64,000 nt of DNA from Pelomonas sp041914785. GTDB taxonomy: Bacteria > Pseudomonadota > Gammaproteobacteria > Burkholderiales > Burkholderiaceae_C. A program made the translations under genes and the position numbers. The DNA lies in NCBI GenBank assembly GCA_041914785.1, contig JAYSCT010000002.1:21307-85306 (forward strand), written 5' to 3'. Under the pieces are notes generated by a model, which saw only the letters and a program-made list of their open reading frames with translations, was not told the DNA's origin and ran no database searches. Below, piece after piece: positions 1-8,212 of this stretch. Position 1 is the first letter of the stretch; each line of letters opens with the position of its first letter.

Positions 1-2
1 TG

Positions 3-1418
3 CAGCAGTCGCTGCACGAGGCCAACACCGAGCTGGCCGAGCAGGCGCTGCGCGACGCGCTGACCGGGCTGTCCAACCGCCAGCTGCTGGACGACCGCAT
101 CCGCCACGCGATTGCGCGCGGCCGGCGCGACGGCACCGGCGTGGCGGTGCTGATGCTGAACCTGGACGGCTTCAAGCCCGTCAACGAGGCCTTCGGCCAC
201 GCCGCCGGCGACGCCGTGCTGCGCGAGGTGGCGGCGCGGCTGCAGGCGCAGTCACGCGGCCACGACACGCTGGCCCGGCTGGGCGCCGACGAGTTCGTCG
301 TGCTGCTGGAGGGCGAGGCCGGCGAGGCGCCGCTGGCGCAGATCGCGCAGCGGCTGCTGGACGCGCTGGCCGAGCCCATGGCCATCGGCACCGGCGAGGC
401 CAGCCAGCCGCTGCGGCTGTCGGCGTCCATCGGCATCGCGGTGCACAGCGGCAGCGACATCGCCAGCCGCATCCTCATCGGCCAGGCCGACTCGGCCGCG
501 CAGTCGGTCAAGCGCAGCGGCGGCAACGGCTTCGCGTTCTTCGAGGCGCACATGCAGGACGGCGTGCGCGACCAGCTGGAGCTGGCCCGCGACCTGCGCG
601 CGGCGCTGGAGGCCGGCGGCGCGGGCCTGGCGCTGCACTACCAGCCCAAGGTGGCCGGCGACACCGCCCGCGTGCTGGGCGTGGAGGCGCTGCTGCGCTG
701 GCAGCACCCGCGGCGCGGGCCGGTCAGCCCCGGCACCTTCATCCCGGTGGCGGAGCGCTTCGGGCTCATCATCCCGTTGGGCGACTGGGTCATCGACGAG
801 GCCTGCCGGCAGATCGCCGAGTGGCGCGACCAGGGCCTCAGGCTGCGCGTCGCCATCAACCTGTCGGTGCAGCAGCTGCGCCAGCCCGAGGCGCTGCTGC
901 AGCGGCTGCAGCAGGCGCTGGCCCACCACCACCTGGACGCGGCGCAGCTGAGCTGCGAGATCACCGAGTCCGTCGCGATGGAGGACGCCGCCGCCACCGA
1001 GCGCGTGCTGCAGCGACTGGGCGCGCTGGGCGTCAGCCTGTCCATCGACGACTTCGGCACCGGCTACTCCAGCCTGGCCTACCTGCGCCGGCTGCCGGTG
1101 TCGCAGCTGAAGATCGACCGCAGCTTCATCCAGGACCTGGAGACCAGCGCCGACGCACGCGCCATCGTCAACGCCGTCATCGAGCTGGCCCATGCGTTGA
1201 GCCTGGAGGTGGTGGCCGAGGGCGTGGAGACCGAGGGCCAGGCCGCCGTGCTGCGCGCCAAGCACTGCGACAAGCTGCAGGGCTTCCTGTTCGCGCGGCC
1301 CATGCCGGCGCGGGACCTGGCGCAGTGGGCGCTGCGGTCGCAGGCGCCCGACGCGCGGCAGGACTTCAGCGACTCGGTGTTCGCCGACGGCGAGAACCTG
1401 TTCAAGGCGTCCCCATAG
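3..1418 (+). CDS. GGDEF-EAL domain protein, 5' end outside the window
   Basis: Cyclic-di-GMP signalling protein; the reading frame is already open at base 3, so the N-terminus lies upstream. The GGDEF domain spans about bases 50-520 and carries GADEF (282-296) instead of GGDEF, while the upstream RxxD inhibitory-site motif (RGHD) is kept. The EAL domain (about 570-1340) looks complete: EALLRW at 684, ITES, DDFGTGYSS, KIDRSF, VAEGVE and QGFLFARP. A degenerate GG(D/E)EF next to an intact EAL usually means a phosphodiesterase in which the GGDEF half binds GTP or c-di-GMP as a regulatory domain; that is inference. The last nine codons (ENLFKASP and stop) lie inside the outer arm of the palindromic element at 1393-1660, so the C-terminus may come from that element. 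Confidence 0.93.
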   Translation, partial: QQSLHEANTELAEQALRDALTGLSNRQLLDDRIRHAIARGRRDGTGVAVLMLNLDGFKPVNEAFGHAAGDAVLREVAARLQAQSRGHDTLARLGADEFVVLLEGEAGEAPLAQIAQRLLDALAEPMAIGTGEASQPLRLSASIGIAVHSGSDIASRILIGQADSAAQSVKRSGGNGFAFFEAHMQDGVRDQLELARDLRAALEAGGAGLALHYQPKVAGDTARVLGVEALLRWQHPRRGPVSPGTFIPVAERFGLIIPLGDWVIDEACRQIAEWRDQGLRLRVAINLSVQQLRQPEALLQRLQQALAHHHLDAAQLSCEITESVAMEDAAATERVLQRLGALGVSLSIDDFGTGYSSLAYLRRLPVSQLKIDRSFIQDLETSADARAIVNAVIELAHALSLEVVAEGVETEGQAAVLRAKHCDKLQGFLFARPMPARDLAQWALRSQAPDARQDFSDSVFADGENLFKASP

Positions 1419-1660
1419 CGCCCGTTGCCCCGCATAAACAGTGGGTGCAAGGCGCACACCGCTGCCGGGCTGGGTGCCCGGCGAGGATTTGCAACGCCGC
1501 AAACGCTGTTTATGCGGGGCAACCCGAAGGGCAAGGCATCCCGGGGCCGCACTCGTCGTTGCCCACCTGGGCCAGGCAACCAGCCTGGCCGGCGGCGGGC
1601 GCCTAGATTGCGGCCCCGGGATGCCTTGCGGGCACTATGGGGACGCCTTGAACAGGTTCT
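1393..1660. repeat. Nested inverted-repeat element folding into a three-way junction
   Basis: Three sets of inverted repeats fit together without gaps. Outer arms 1393-1424 and 1629-1660 match over 32 bp with one mismatch. Inside them, 1424-1441 pairs perfectly with 1506-1523 (18 bp), and 1531-1551 pairs perfectly with 1609-1629 (21 bp). Each inner arm carries smaller hairpins: 1464-1470 with 1476-1482, 1488-1492 with 1499-1503, and 1570-1576 with 1584-1590. The element lies exactly between two convergent genes: its left arm contains the stop codon of the GGDEF-EAL gene and its right arm ends on the first base of the gshA stop. It could be a MITE or REP-like insertion, a bidirectional terminator or a structured RNA. 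No flanking target duplication is evident. Confidence 0.85.
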
Positions 1661-3153
1661 TAGACCGCCATGCGCTCCGGCGCCACGTAGAAGCGCCGGA
1701 AGGTCTCGAAGTCCAGCGTGTCGGCCCGCTCGATGCGCGCCTGCTCGGCCAGCGACTCGGCCGCGAGCTTCTCGAAGCGCTGCTGCAGCGCCTCCGGGAA
1801 CGGCAGTGCCAGCAGCGCGGCACGCGTGGCGTCGCTCTGGCGGCGGATGAAGCTCACATGGCTGTCGCCGAAGTCCTGCGCCATGACGGCCAGCACGCGC
1901 GCCGACGGGCACAGCTCGGGCCGCTGCAGCCGCTGGCCCACACGGGCCAGCGCGTCGCGGTAGGCGCTGCCGCCGTGCGCCGCGTCCAGCGCCTCGGCCT
2001 GCACCGCGCAGCCGGCCAGGATCTGCGCCGCCCAGTCGGCCAGCGAGCGCTCGCCGCCCTGCCAGTGCTCCAACACCAGGCCCGGCTCGCGGCCGCGCGC
2101 GGCCACCGCATGCTGGTTGCGCGCGTTGGCGGCGATCTCGTCCGGCGTGTCGTCGGGGCTGTCGCTGTGCAGGCAGTGCAGCAGGAAGGTGTCCAGCACG
2201 CGGATCGCATCGGCGCCGATGCCCACGGGCTCGAACGGGTCCAGGTCCATCAGCCGCACCTCGATGTACTCGACGCCGCGCTCGCGCAGCGCATGCAGCG
2301 GCCGCTCGCCGGAGCGGATCACGCGCTTGGCGCGGATGGTGCTGTAGAACTCGTTCTCGATCTGCAGCAGGCTGGTGGAGAGCTGGTTGTAGTCGCCGCC
2401 CGGCGTCTGCACGCCGATGGCCTCGTAGGCCGGGTAGGGGCGCGACAGCGCGTCCTGCAGCGAGGCGGCATAGCTCTCCAGGCAGTTGTAGCTGACCGAG
2501 ATGCTGGCCTGCGCATCGCTCTGGTAGCCCAGCCGCCCCATGCGCAGCGACGTGGCGTGCGGCAGGTACAGCGTGTGCTCGGCCAGGCGCTGCAGGCCGT
2601 GATCGCGGCCGTGCACGAAGCTGTCGCACAGCGCCGGGCTGGCGCCGAACAGGTACAGCAGCAGCCAGCCTTCACGGCGGAAATTGCGGATGGCGGCGAA
2701 GTAGCCCTCGGTGGACACGCCCGGCAGCGACCAGTTGTAGTGGATGCCCGAGATGGTCTGCATGCGCCGGCCGTAGCGCTGGCCCAGGCCCATGCGGTAG
2801 ACGCTCTTGGCGCGCCCGACGTTGCTGCTGCCGTAGCGGCCGATGGGGATGGTCTCGTCGGCCGGCAGGCCGCAGGGCATGGAGCTGACCCACAGCCGCT
2901 CGTCGGCGAGGGCCCGGTAGACGGCCTGGTGGATCTCGGTGAGCTCGCGCAAGGCATCGTCCACGCCAGCGTGCACGCCGGTGATGAGCTCCAGCTGCGA
3001 CTCGCTGTAGTCCGTCGTGATGTGCGGGTGCGTGAGCGCCGAGCCCAGTGCGATGGGATGCGGCGTCAGGGCCAGGCCGCCCGCAGGCAGCGCGCGCAGG
3101 CTTTCCTTCTCGATGCCACGGCGGATGCCGAGCAGGGTCTCTCTGTTGTTCAT
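1660..3153 (-). CDS. gshA: Glutamate-cysteine ligase
   Basis: ATP-dependent ligation of L-glutamate and L-cysteine, the first step of glutathione synthesis, in the cytosol. The 497-residue length and sequence fit the proteobacterial GshA class: an N-terminal GIEKESLR motif, ITTDYSESQLELIT near residue 46, the GRYGSSN segment, SGIHYNWSLP and the QIENEFYSTIR / RGVEYIEVR core. The ATG start at 3153 begins MNNRETLLGIRRG, as expected for the family. It lies 44 bp downstream of the SulP transporter on the same strand; co-expression of sulfate uptake with thiol synthesis is plausible but unproven. The TAA stop abuts the palindromic element at 1393-1660. Confidence 0.96.
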   Translation of the reverse strand: MNNRETLLGIRRGIEKESLRALPAGGLALTPHPIALGSALTHPHITTDYSESQLELITGVHAGVDDALRELTEIHQAVYRALADERLWVSSMPCGLPADETIPIGRYGSSNVGRAKSVYRMGLGQRYGRRMQTISGIHYNWSLPGVSTEGYFAAIRNFRREGWLLLYLFGASPALCDSFVHGRDHGLQRLAEHTLYLPHATSLRMGRLGYQSDAQASISVSYNCLESYAASLQDALSRPYPAYEAIGVQTPGGDYNQLSTSLLQIENEFYSTIRAKRVIRSGERPLHALRERGVEYIEVRLMDLDPFEPVGIGADAIRVLDTFLLHCLHSDSPDDTPDEIAANARNQHAVAARGREPGLVLEHWQGGERSLADWAAQILAGCAVQAEALDAAHGGSAYRDALARVGQRLQRPELCPSARVLAVMAQDFGDSHVSFIRRQSDATRAALLALPFPEALQQRFEKLAAESLAEQARIERADTLDFETFRRFYVAPERMAV

Positions 3154-3197
3154 GGCGTCTCACGCGCGAATTGGCCCGAGACGGTAGCAGAACGGCG

Positions 3198-4859
3198 CTA
3201 CAGCTGCCCCGGGGCGTCGTGGTCGGCCAGACTGGGCCTCAGGTCATGTTGGCCGGCCTGGATGCCCTCATGGTGGCTGAGGTAGAGCGACACGTCGTGC
3301 CGCTCCAGCCATCCGATCGCCTTCAGCCGGTCGAGCACGGGGCCCTTGACCTCCGACAGCTCCAGCCGCATGCCCTCGCCCGCGAGCGCCGCGCGCAGCT
3401 CCTGCAGCGCCACCAGGCCCGACACGTCGATGTGGTTGACCGGCCCCATCAGCAGCAGCACGCGCGTCGGCGCGCCGACGCGCTCGCGGTGCTCGCGCAC
3501 GCGCGCCAGCACGGCGTCCACCAGGCCCCGGGCGTTGGTGAACACCAGGCTCTCGTCGATGCGCAGCCCCACCACCTCGGGCTGGCACTCGACGGCGTAG
3601 CGCTCCACGTTGCGGTAGTGCTGCGTGCCCGGCACGCGGCCGATGCGCGCCACGTGCGGCTGCGCGGTGCGCTGGATCAGCAGCGCGATGGAGCCCACCA
3701 CGCCGATGGCCAACGCCGCGCCCACGCTCCACAGCAGCACGGCCGCCGTGACGGCCGCCATCAGCAGCCCCTCGGCGCGCGCATAGCGCCAGGCCTCGCG
3801 GTAGTGGCGCGCCGTGAAGCCGCCCAGCACGGCGACGACGATGGTGGCTGCCAGCACCGGCTTGGGCAGGTGCGCCAGCGGCCCGGCCAGCAGCAGCATG
3901 GCCAGGCCCATGAAGCCGGCGACGAACACCAGCGTCCAGCGGCTCTGCGAGCCGGCCTCGTGCAGCAGGATGCTGCGCGAGAAGCTGCCCGCCACCGGCA
4001 TGCCGCCGGTCAGCGACGCGACGACGTTGGCCGCCGCCAGCCCGCGCAGCTCCGCGGCCGGCAGCACCTTCTCGCCGCGCCGCTGCGCCAGCGACTCGGA
4101 CACCGCCAGGCTGGACACGAACGCCATCAGCGCGATCAGCGCGGCCGACGGCAGCAGCTGCAGCCAGAGCGCCGCATCCAGCGACGGCAGCGCCAGCGGC
4201 AGCGCCAGCTGCGGCAGCGCGCCCACCTGGGCCACGCCGTCGGCCGCCGGCGTCAGCGCCGACAGCCCCATCGCCGCCACCAGCAGCAGCAGCGGCGCCA
4301 GGCGCGCCAGCGTGCGCGAGCCGGCGCGGCGCGACAGCAGCAGCAGGCCGATGGCGGCAACGCCCCAGGCCAGGCTCAGCGGCTTCACGCCCGCCTGCGC
4401 GGTGGCCAGCGCCAGGCCCGGCAGCGTGGCGCCGGTGGCCGCGCTGCCCAGCAGCACCGGCACCTGGCTGGCCGCGATCATCAGCGTGGCACCGTTCTCG
4501 AAGCCGCGCAGCGCCGGCACCGACAGCAGGCTGGACAGCGCGTCCAGCCGCAGCAGCGCCGCCAGCGCGAGCAAGCCGCCCACCTCGGCCGCCAGCACCA
4601 GCGCGCCGGCTTCGGCGCTGACGCCGGCCGGCAGCCCGGCCAGCGCCTGGGCGATCATCAGCGCCAGCACCGCCACCGGCCCCAGGCCCAGCACGGGGCT
4701 GGAGCCTAAAGCGGCGTAGGCCAGCAGCGGCAGCAGGCTGGCGTACAGCCCGGTCTGCGGCGGCAGGCCGGCCAGCATCGCGTAGGCCAGGCTCTGCGGG
4801 ATCAGCAGCACGGCGACAACGGCGCCGGCGATCAGGTCCGCGCGCCAGGTCGCTCTCAT
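3198..4859 (-). CDS. SulP family anion (sulfate) transporter with STAS domain
   Basis: Inner-membrane SLC26/SulP anion transporter of 553 residues. The N-terminus has the family signature around IPQSLAYAMLAGLPPQTGLY, followed by about ten to twelve hydrophobic segments. A cytosolic STAS domain follows from about residue 430 (VVGLRIDESLVFTNA, then MGPVNHIDVSGLVAL). I place the start at the ATG at 4859 (MRATWRADLIAG), preceded by AGGAA nine bases upstream. The frame stays open to 4946, but those extra codons are only the translation of an intergenic repeat. Sulfate is the commonest substrate, but bicarbonate, chloride and other anions are known, so the substrate is unassigned. gshA lies downstream and a TctC-type receptor upstream. 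Confidence 0.9.
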   Translation of the reverse strand: MRATWRADLIAGAVVAVLLIPQSLAYAMLAGLPPQTGLYASLLPLLAYAALGSSPVLGLGPVAVLALMIAQALAGLPAGVSAEAGALVLAAEVGGLLALAALLRLDALSSLLSVPALRGFENGATLMIAASQVPVLLGSAATGATLPGLALATAQAGVKPLSLAWGVAAIGLLLLSRRAGSRTLARLAPLLLLVAAMGLSALTPAADGVAQVGALPQLALPLALPSLDAALWLQLLPSAALIALMAFVSSLAVSESLAQRRGEKVLPAAELRGLAAANVVASLTGGMPVAGSFSRSILLHEAGSQSRWTLVFVAGFMGLAMLLLAGPLAHLPKPVLAATIVVAVLGGFTARHYREAWRYARAEGLLMAAVTAAVLLWSVGAALAIGVVGSIALLIQRTAQPHVARIGRVPGTQHYRNVERYAVECQPEVVGLRIDESLVFTNARGLVDAVLARVREHRERVGAPTRVLLLMGPVNHIDVSGLVALQELRAALAGEGMRLELSEVKGPVLDRLKAIGWLERHDVSLYLSHHEGIQAGQHDLRPSLADHDAPGQL

Positions 4860-4860
4860 G

Positions 4861-5019
4861 TCAAGCATTTCCTGCAGGCCGAGCGCCGGGCCGCTCCCAA
4901 GCCGGCCCGCGCCGGCGATGTGCTCGCGGCTCGATGCCGCGGGCATCGCCGCCCCCTCGGGGGGCCGACCAGACTCGCTCGCGTTCAGCGACGCGAGGTT
5001 GGGCGAGGGGCATCTTCAT
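4861..5019 (-). repeat. Intergenic repeat, copy 1 (between TctC and SulP genes)
   Basis: Read on the minus strand, this begins ATGAAGATGCCCCTCG, with its ATG overlapping the TGA stop of the TctC gene. It runs through a GC-rich palindromic segment (CCCCCCGAGGGGG) and ends just before the SulP start. The part from about 4877 to 4965 matches copy 2 near 6007-6100 almost base for base. It stays open as a frame (translation contains GIEP.AHRR.GPAW), which creates false N-terminal extensions on the downstream gene. Confidence 0.8.
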
Positions 5020-6002
5020 CGGTCGACCTTGACGCCGGAGACCTGGATGACGCGCGCCCACTTGGTGGTCTCCGCCGAGATCAGCGCCGCGAACTCCGCG
5101 CCGCCGCTGCCATGCACCAGCATGCCGCGCGCGGTCAGCCGCTCGCGCAGCGCGGGCGCGGCCAGCGCGGCCACGCAGTCACGCTGCAGCCGCGCCAGCG
5201 GTTCGGCGGCCAGGCTGCCGGGCGCGAACAGGCCGATCCAGGCGCTGGCCTCGTAGCCCTTCAGCGACAGGCCGCCGGCCTCGTCGATGGTGGGCAGGTC
5301 CGGCAGGCTGGGGCTGCGGCGCGCGCTGGTGACGGCCAGCGGCAGCAGCCGGCCGGCGCGGATCTGCGGCAGCGCCGACGGCAGCACGTCGAACATCAGG
5401 TCCATGTTGCCGGCGATGACGTCCTGCTGCGCCGACGCCGCGCTGCGGTACGGGAAGTGCAGCATGTAGGTCTGCGTCAGCCGCTTGAACAGCTCGCCGG
5501 CCAGGTGCGTGGGATTGCCGTTGCCGCTGGACGCGATGTGCAGCCGCCCGGGCTGGGACGTGGCGGCGTGCACCAGGTCGGTCAGGCGGCGCACGCCCAG
5601 CGACTGCGCGACGGCCGGGTTCATCACCAGCACCAGCGGCACCGTCGCGACCAGGCACACGGGCGCGAAGTCCTTCACCGCGTCATAGGGCAGCCGGCGC
5701 GACAGCAGCGGGTTCAGCACATGCGTGCCCAGGCTGCCCATCAGCAGCGTGTGGCTGTCGCCGGCCGCCGCCACGGCGGCGGTGCCGATGTTGCCGTCCG
5801 CGCCGGGGCGGTTGTCGACGGTGATGGGCTGGCCCAGGCTTCTCTGCAGGTCGGGCGCCAGCAGCCGCGAGGCCTGGTCCGCCGCGCCGCCCGCCGGGTA
5901 GGGCACGACGATGCGCAGCGGCCGGGACGGCCAGGCTGGCGGCGCCGGCTGGGCCCACGCGCCGGGGCTGGCGAGGCAGAGCAGCAACGCGCGCCGTTGC
6001 AA
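5016..6002 (-). CDS. Tripartite tricarboxylate transporter (TctC/Bug) substrate-binding protein
   Basis: Periplasmic solute receptor of the Bug/TctC family, which is greatly expanded in Burkholderiales. After a short signal peptide (QRRALLLCLASPGAWA) the mature protein starts with the hallmark PLRIVVPYPAGGAAD and continues with QPITVDNRPGADGNIGT and MGSLGTHVLNPLL. I set the start at the TTG at 6002, giving 328 residues, the usual size. An ATG at 6206 in the same frame overlaps the upstream stop, but it would add 68 residues encoded by the intergenic repeat and bury the signal peptide. No TctA or TctB permease genes lie nearby, so this is an orphan receptor, as most Bug proteins are. Substrate unknown; an aromatic or carboxylic acid is typical. 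Confidence 0.85.
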   Translation of the reverse strand: MQRRALLLCLASPGAWAQPAPPAWPSRPLRIVVPYPAGGAADQASRLLAPDLQRSLGQPITVDNRPGADGNIGTAAVAAAGDSHTLLMGSLGTHVLNPLLSRRLPYDAVKDFAPVCLVATVPLVLVMNPAVAQSLGVRRLTDLVHAATSQPGRLHIASSGNGNPTHLAGELFKRLTQTYMLHFPYRSAASAQQDVIAGNMDLMFDVLPSALPQIRAGRLLPLAVTSARRSPSLPDLPTIDEAGGLSLKGYEASAWIGLFAPGSLAAEPLARLQRDCVAALAAPALRERLTARGMLVHGSGGAEFAALISAETTKWARVIQVSGVKVDR

Positions 6003-6206
6003 CTGCGGGCCGAGCGCCGGGCCGCCCCAAGCCGGCCCGGCCCGGCGATGTGCTTGCGGCTCGATGCCGCAAGCATCGCCGTCCCCTCGGGGGCTGAGGC
6101 CGGACACGACGAGTCCTGTGGACTTGTCGTGCCTGCCGAAGCTCTGCGGCCGGCGGCCGCAGAGCGGTGCCGGCCAAGGTACGCCTTGGACGAGGGGCTT
6201 CTTCAT
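6003..6206 (-). repeat. Intergenic repeat, copy 2 (between TPR-GGDEF and TctC genes)
   Basis: Read on the minus strand, this begins ATGAAGAAGCCCCTCG, overlapping the TGA stop of the GGDEF gene in the same ATGA arrangement as copy 1. It is longer than copy 1. The extra middle part contains hairpins such as CTGCGGCCGCCGGCCGCAG, CCAAGGCGTACCTTGG and an ACGACAAGTCC / GGACTCGTCGT pair. The last ~95 bases, next to the TctC start, are the part shared with copy 1. Confidence 0.8.
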
Positions 6207-8212
6207 GCCGGTCCGACCAGGACGTTGAGCTTGACCTGCCCCTGCAGGCAGGCCGCGTCGAAGTCCTGCAGGATGGCCGCCAGCGTGTCCGCATCCGGGG
6301 CCTCGACGGCGGCGATGCCGACACCGCGGTTGCGGCCTTCGGCCTTGGCCTTGTAGAGCACCATGTCGGCCCAGTTGACGGCCTGCTCCCAGTGCAGGCG
6401 CAGCGCGGCGCCACCCAGGCCGCCCAGCGGGAAGCTGGCGAAGCCGATGCTGGCCGTGATGCGCAGCGGGCCGTCGGGCGTCGCGATGGGCGTGCCGCCG
6501 ATGCCGTGCAGGATGCGCGCGGCCATCTGCGCCAGGTCGTCGGCCGCGAGCTCGGGCGCGTAGACGAGGAACTCCTCGCCGCCCCAGCGCACGACGAGGT
6601 CGGTGTCACGCACCGCGGCGCGGATGCGCCGGCCCACCTCGACGATGACGGCGTCGCCGGCCGCGTGGCCGTGCTGGTCGTTGACGTTCTTGAAGTGGTC
6701 GATGTCGATCATCATCAGCACGCCGCGGAAGCCCTGGTCGCCGACCTCCCGCGCGCGGGCGTCCATGACGGCCAGGAAGTGGCGGCGGTTGGACAGGTCG
6801 GTCAGCGGGTCGCGCTCGCTCTGCGCGCGCAGCAGGTGCTGGTTGGCCGTCAGGCGCGCCTGCGCGCGGCGCATGCGCAGCAGCGTGACGCCCACCAGCG
6901 CCAGGGACAGCAGCAGCAGCACGCCGATGGCCAGGCCCAGCTGCTGCACGAGGCGCCCGTTGGCCAGCTGCTGGTCCTTCAGCTGGCCGTCGCGGGCCAG
7001 CAGTGCCAGGTCGCGCTGCTTGGCCGCCGTGTCGTACTTGCGGCGCAGCTCCTCCAGCGCGCTGGCGCGGTTGCGCTCGTTGGTGCGCGCGGTCAGCTCG
7101 CGCTCGCCGTGGTAGGCGGCCAGCGCCTCCTTGAACTGCCCGGCCTCGGCCCAGCTGTCGCCCAGCTCGCGCAGCTCGCGGGCACGCGGCACGAGGTCGG
7201 CCGGGTCCGCCGCGAACTCGGCCACCTTGGCCAGCTCCTGGCGGGCGGCGTCGAACTGTCGCAGCTTGATGTGCGTGACGGCCAAGTTGTGGTGCAGGTT
7301 GCGCTGCTGCGGCTTGTCGTGGAAGTGCTGCAGCACCGGCAGCGCACGCTGGGCGGCGGCCAGTGCCTCCTTCAGCAGGCCCAGGTGCATGTAGATGTCG
7401 ACGAGGTTGGTGCGCAGCTGCGCCGCCAGGTGAGGCGCCTCGGCCTGCTCGGCGAGCTGCAGCCCGGCCTCCAGCGCGGCGCGGGCGGCCGGCACGTCGC
7501 GCGAGCGGCGCTCCACGACGGCCTCGTAGTTGCGCACCCGCGCCCCGGCCACCAGATCGCCCTGCGCCTCGGCATGCGCGGCACGGATCTCGGCGCGGGC
7601 CGCGTCGAGCTGGTCCTGCTGCTGCAGCACGGTGGCCAGCAGGCCCAGGCTGAGCGCGGCGAGGTGGCGGTCGCCGCCCAGCCGGGCCAGCGCCAGTGCG
7701 CGGCGGGCGCCGTTCTCGGCGTCGATGAACGCCCCCTGGCCGGCCTGTTCGCGCTGCTGCAGCCGCAGCGCCTCCCAGGTGGCGGCGATGTCGCACTCGG
7801 CGTCGCGCTGCGCGCGGCCCGCGTCGCCGTCCGGGCAGTGCTTCTCCAGGCCGGCGAGTGCCCGGGCGGCCAGCGCGCCGGCGGGCCGCCCGGCGCGTTC
7901 CTGGATCAGCGCGCGCAGCAGCCAGCTGCGGTCGGCACCGCCCTCGCGCGCGGCCAGCTGCACGGCGATCGCGTCGGCCGCCTCGGCCTGGCCGGCGGCC
8001 AGCAGCACGCGGCCACGCGCGAACAGCCAGGCCAGCTCGCGCGCCGGCTCGGCGTCGGCAGGCCAGCGCTTGTCCAGCTCGGCCAGCATGGCGGCGGGCT
8101 CGTCGTAGGCCCGCCGCGCCAGCTCGGCCAGCTGGGCGCGCTCGGCCACCAGGTCGGGCGCGGCCTGCGCCGCGGCGGCAGCCAGCATCAGCGACAGCAG
8201 CCAGGCCTTCAT
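6203..8212 (-). CDS. TPR-repeat diguanylate cyclase, membrane-anchored
   Basis: Likely synthesises c-di-GMP from two GTP. The product is 669 residues from the ATG at 8212. It has an N-terminal signal peptide (MKAWLLSLMLAAAAAQA), a long alpha-helical TPR-type sensor region (about residues 20-430), one membrane helix (LGLAIGVLLLLSLALVGVTLL), then a GGDEF domain with GGEEF and the RxxD inhibitory site (RDTD). The start is set by the signal peptide; the frame is open further upstream only within the preceding gene. That gene's TGA overlaps this ATG (ATGA), so the two are probably translationally coupled. The TPR part should be periplasmic and the cyclase cytosolic. The neighbouring upstream gene has the same architecture, suggesting an old tandem duplication. 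Confidence 0.9.
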   Translation of the reverse strand: MKAWLLSLMLAAAAAQAAPDLVAERAQLAELARRAYDEPAAMLAELDKRWPADAEPARELAWLFARGRVLLAAGQAEAADAIAVQLAAREGGADRSWLLRALIQERAGRPAGALAARALAGLEKHCPDGDAGRAQRDAECDIAATWEALRLQQREQAGQGAFIDAENGARRALALARLGGDRHLAALSLGLLATVLQQQDQLDAARAEIRAAHAEAQGDLVAGARVRNYEAVVERRSRDVPAARAALEAGLQLAEQAEAPHLAAQLRTNLVDIYMHLGLLKEALAAAQRALPVLQHFHDKPQQRNLHHNLAVTHIKLRQFDAARQELAKVAEFAADPADLVPRARELRELGDSWAEAGQFKEALAAYHGERELTARTNERNRASALEELRRKYDTAAKQRDLALLARDGQLKDQQLANGRLVQQLGLAIGVLLLLSLALVGVTLLRMRRAQARLTANQHLLRAQSERDPLTDLSNRRHFLAVMDARAREVGDQGFRGVLMMIDIDHFKNVNDQHGHAAGDAVIVEVGRRIRAAVRDTDLVVRWGGEEFLVYAPELAADDLAQMAARILHGIGGTPIATPDGPLRITASIGFASFPLGGLGGAALRLHWEQAVNWADMVLYKAKAEGRNRGVGIAAVEAPDADTLAAILQDFDAACLQGQVKLNVLVGPA

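Noticed and set aside
1385..1670. Target-site duplication around the palindromic element
   Set aside because: Flanking bases outside 1393-1660 show no direct repeat of 3 bp or more that I can find, so insertion by a transposase is not demonstrated.
1441..3285. A 614-codon plus-strand frame opposite gshA
   Set aside because: Repetitive Arg/Ala/Gln/His translation, no ribosome site, and it fully overlaps a certain gene.
4860..4946. N-terminal extension of the SulP transporter
   Set aside because: The extra residues are encoded by an intergenic repeat that recurs at 6003-6206; the ATG at 4859 has a ribosome site and the family N-terminus.
6003..6206. ATG at 6206 as start of the TctC protein
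   Set aside because: It would place 68 repeat-encoded residues before the signal peptide. The ATGA overlap is a property of the repeat, seen in copy 1 too.
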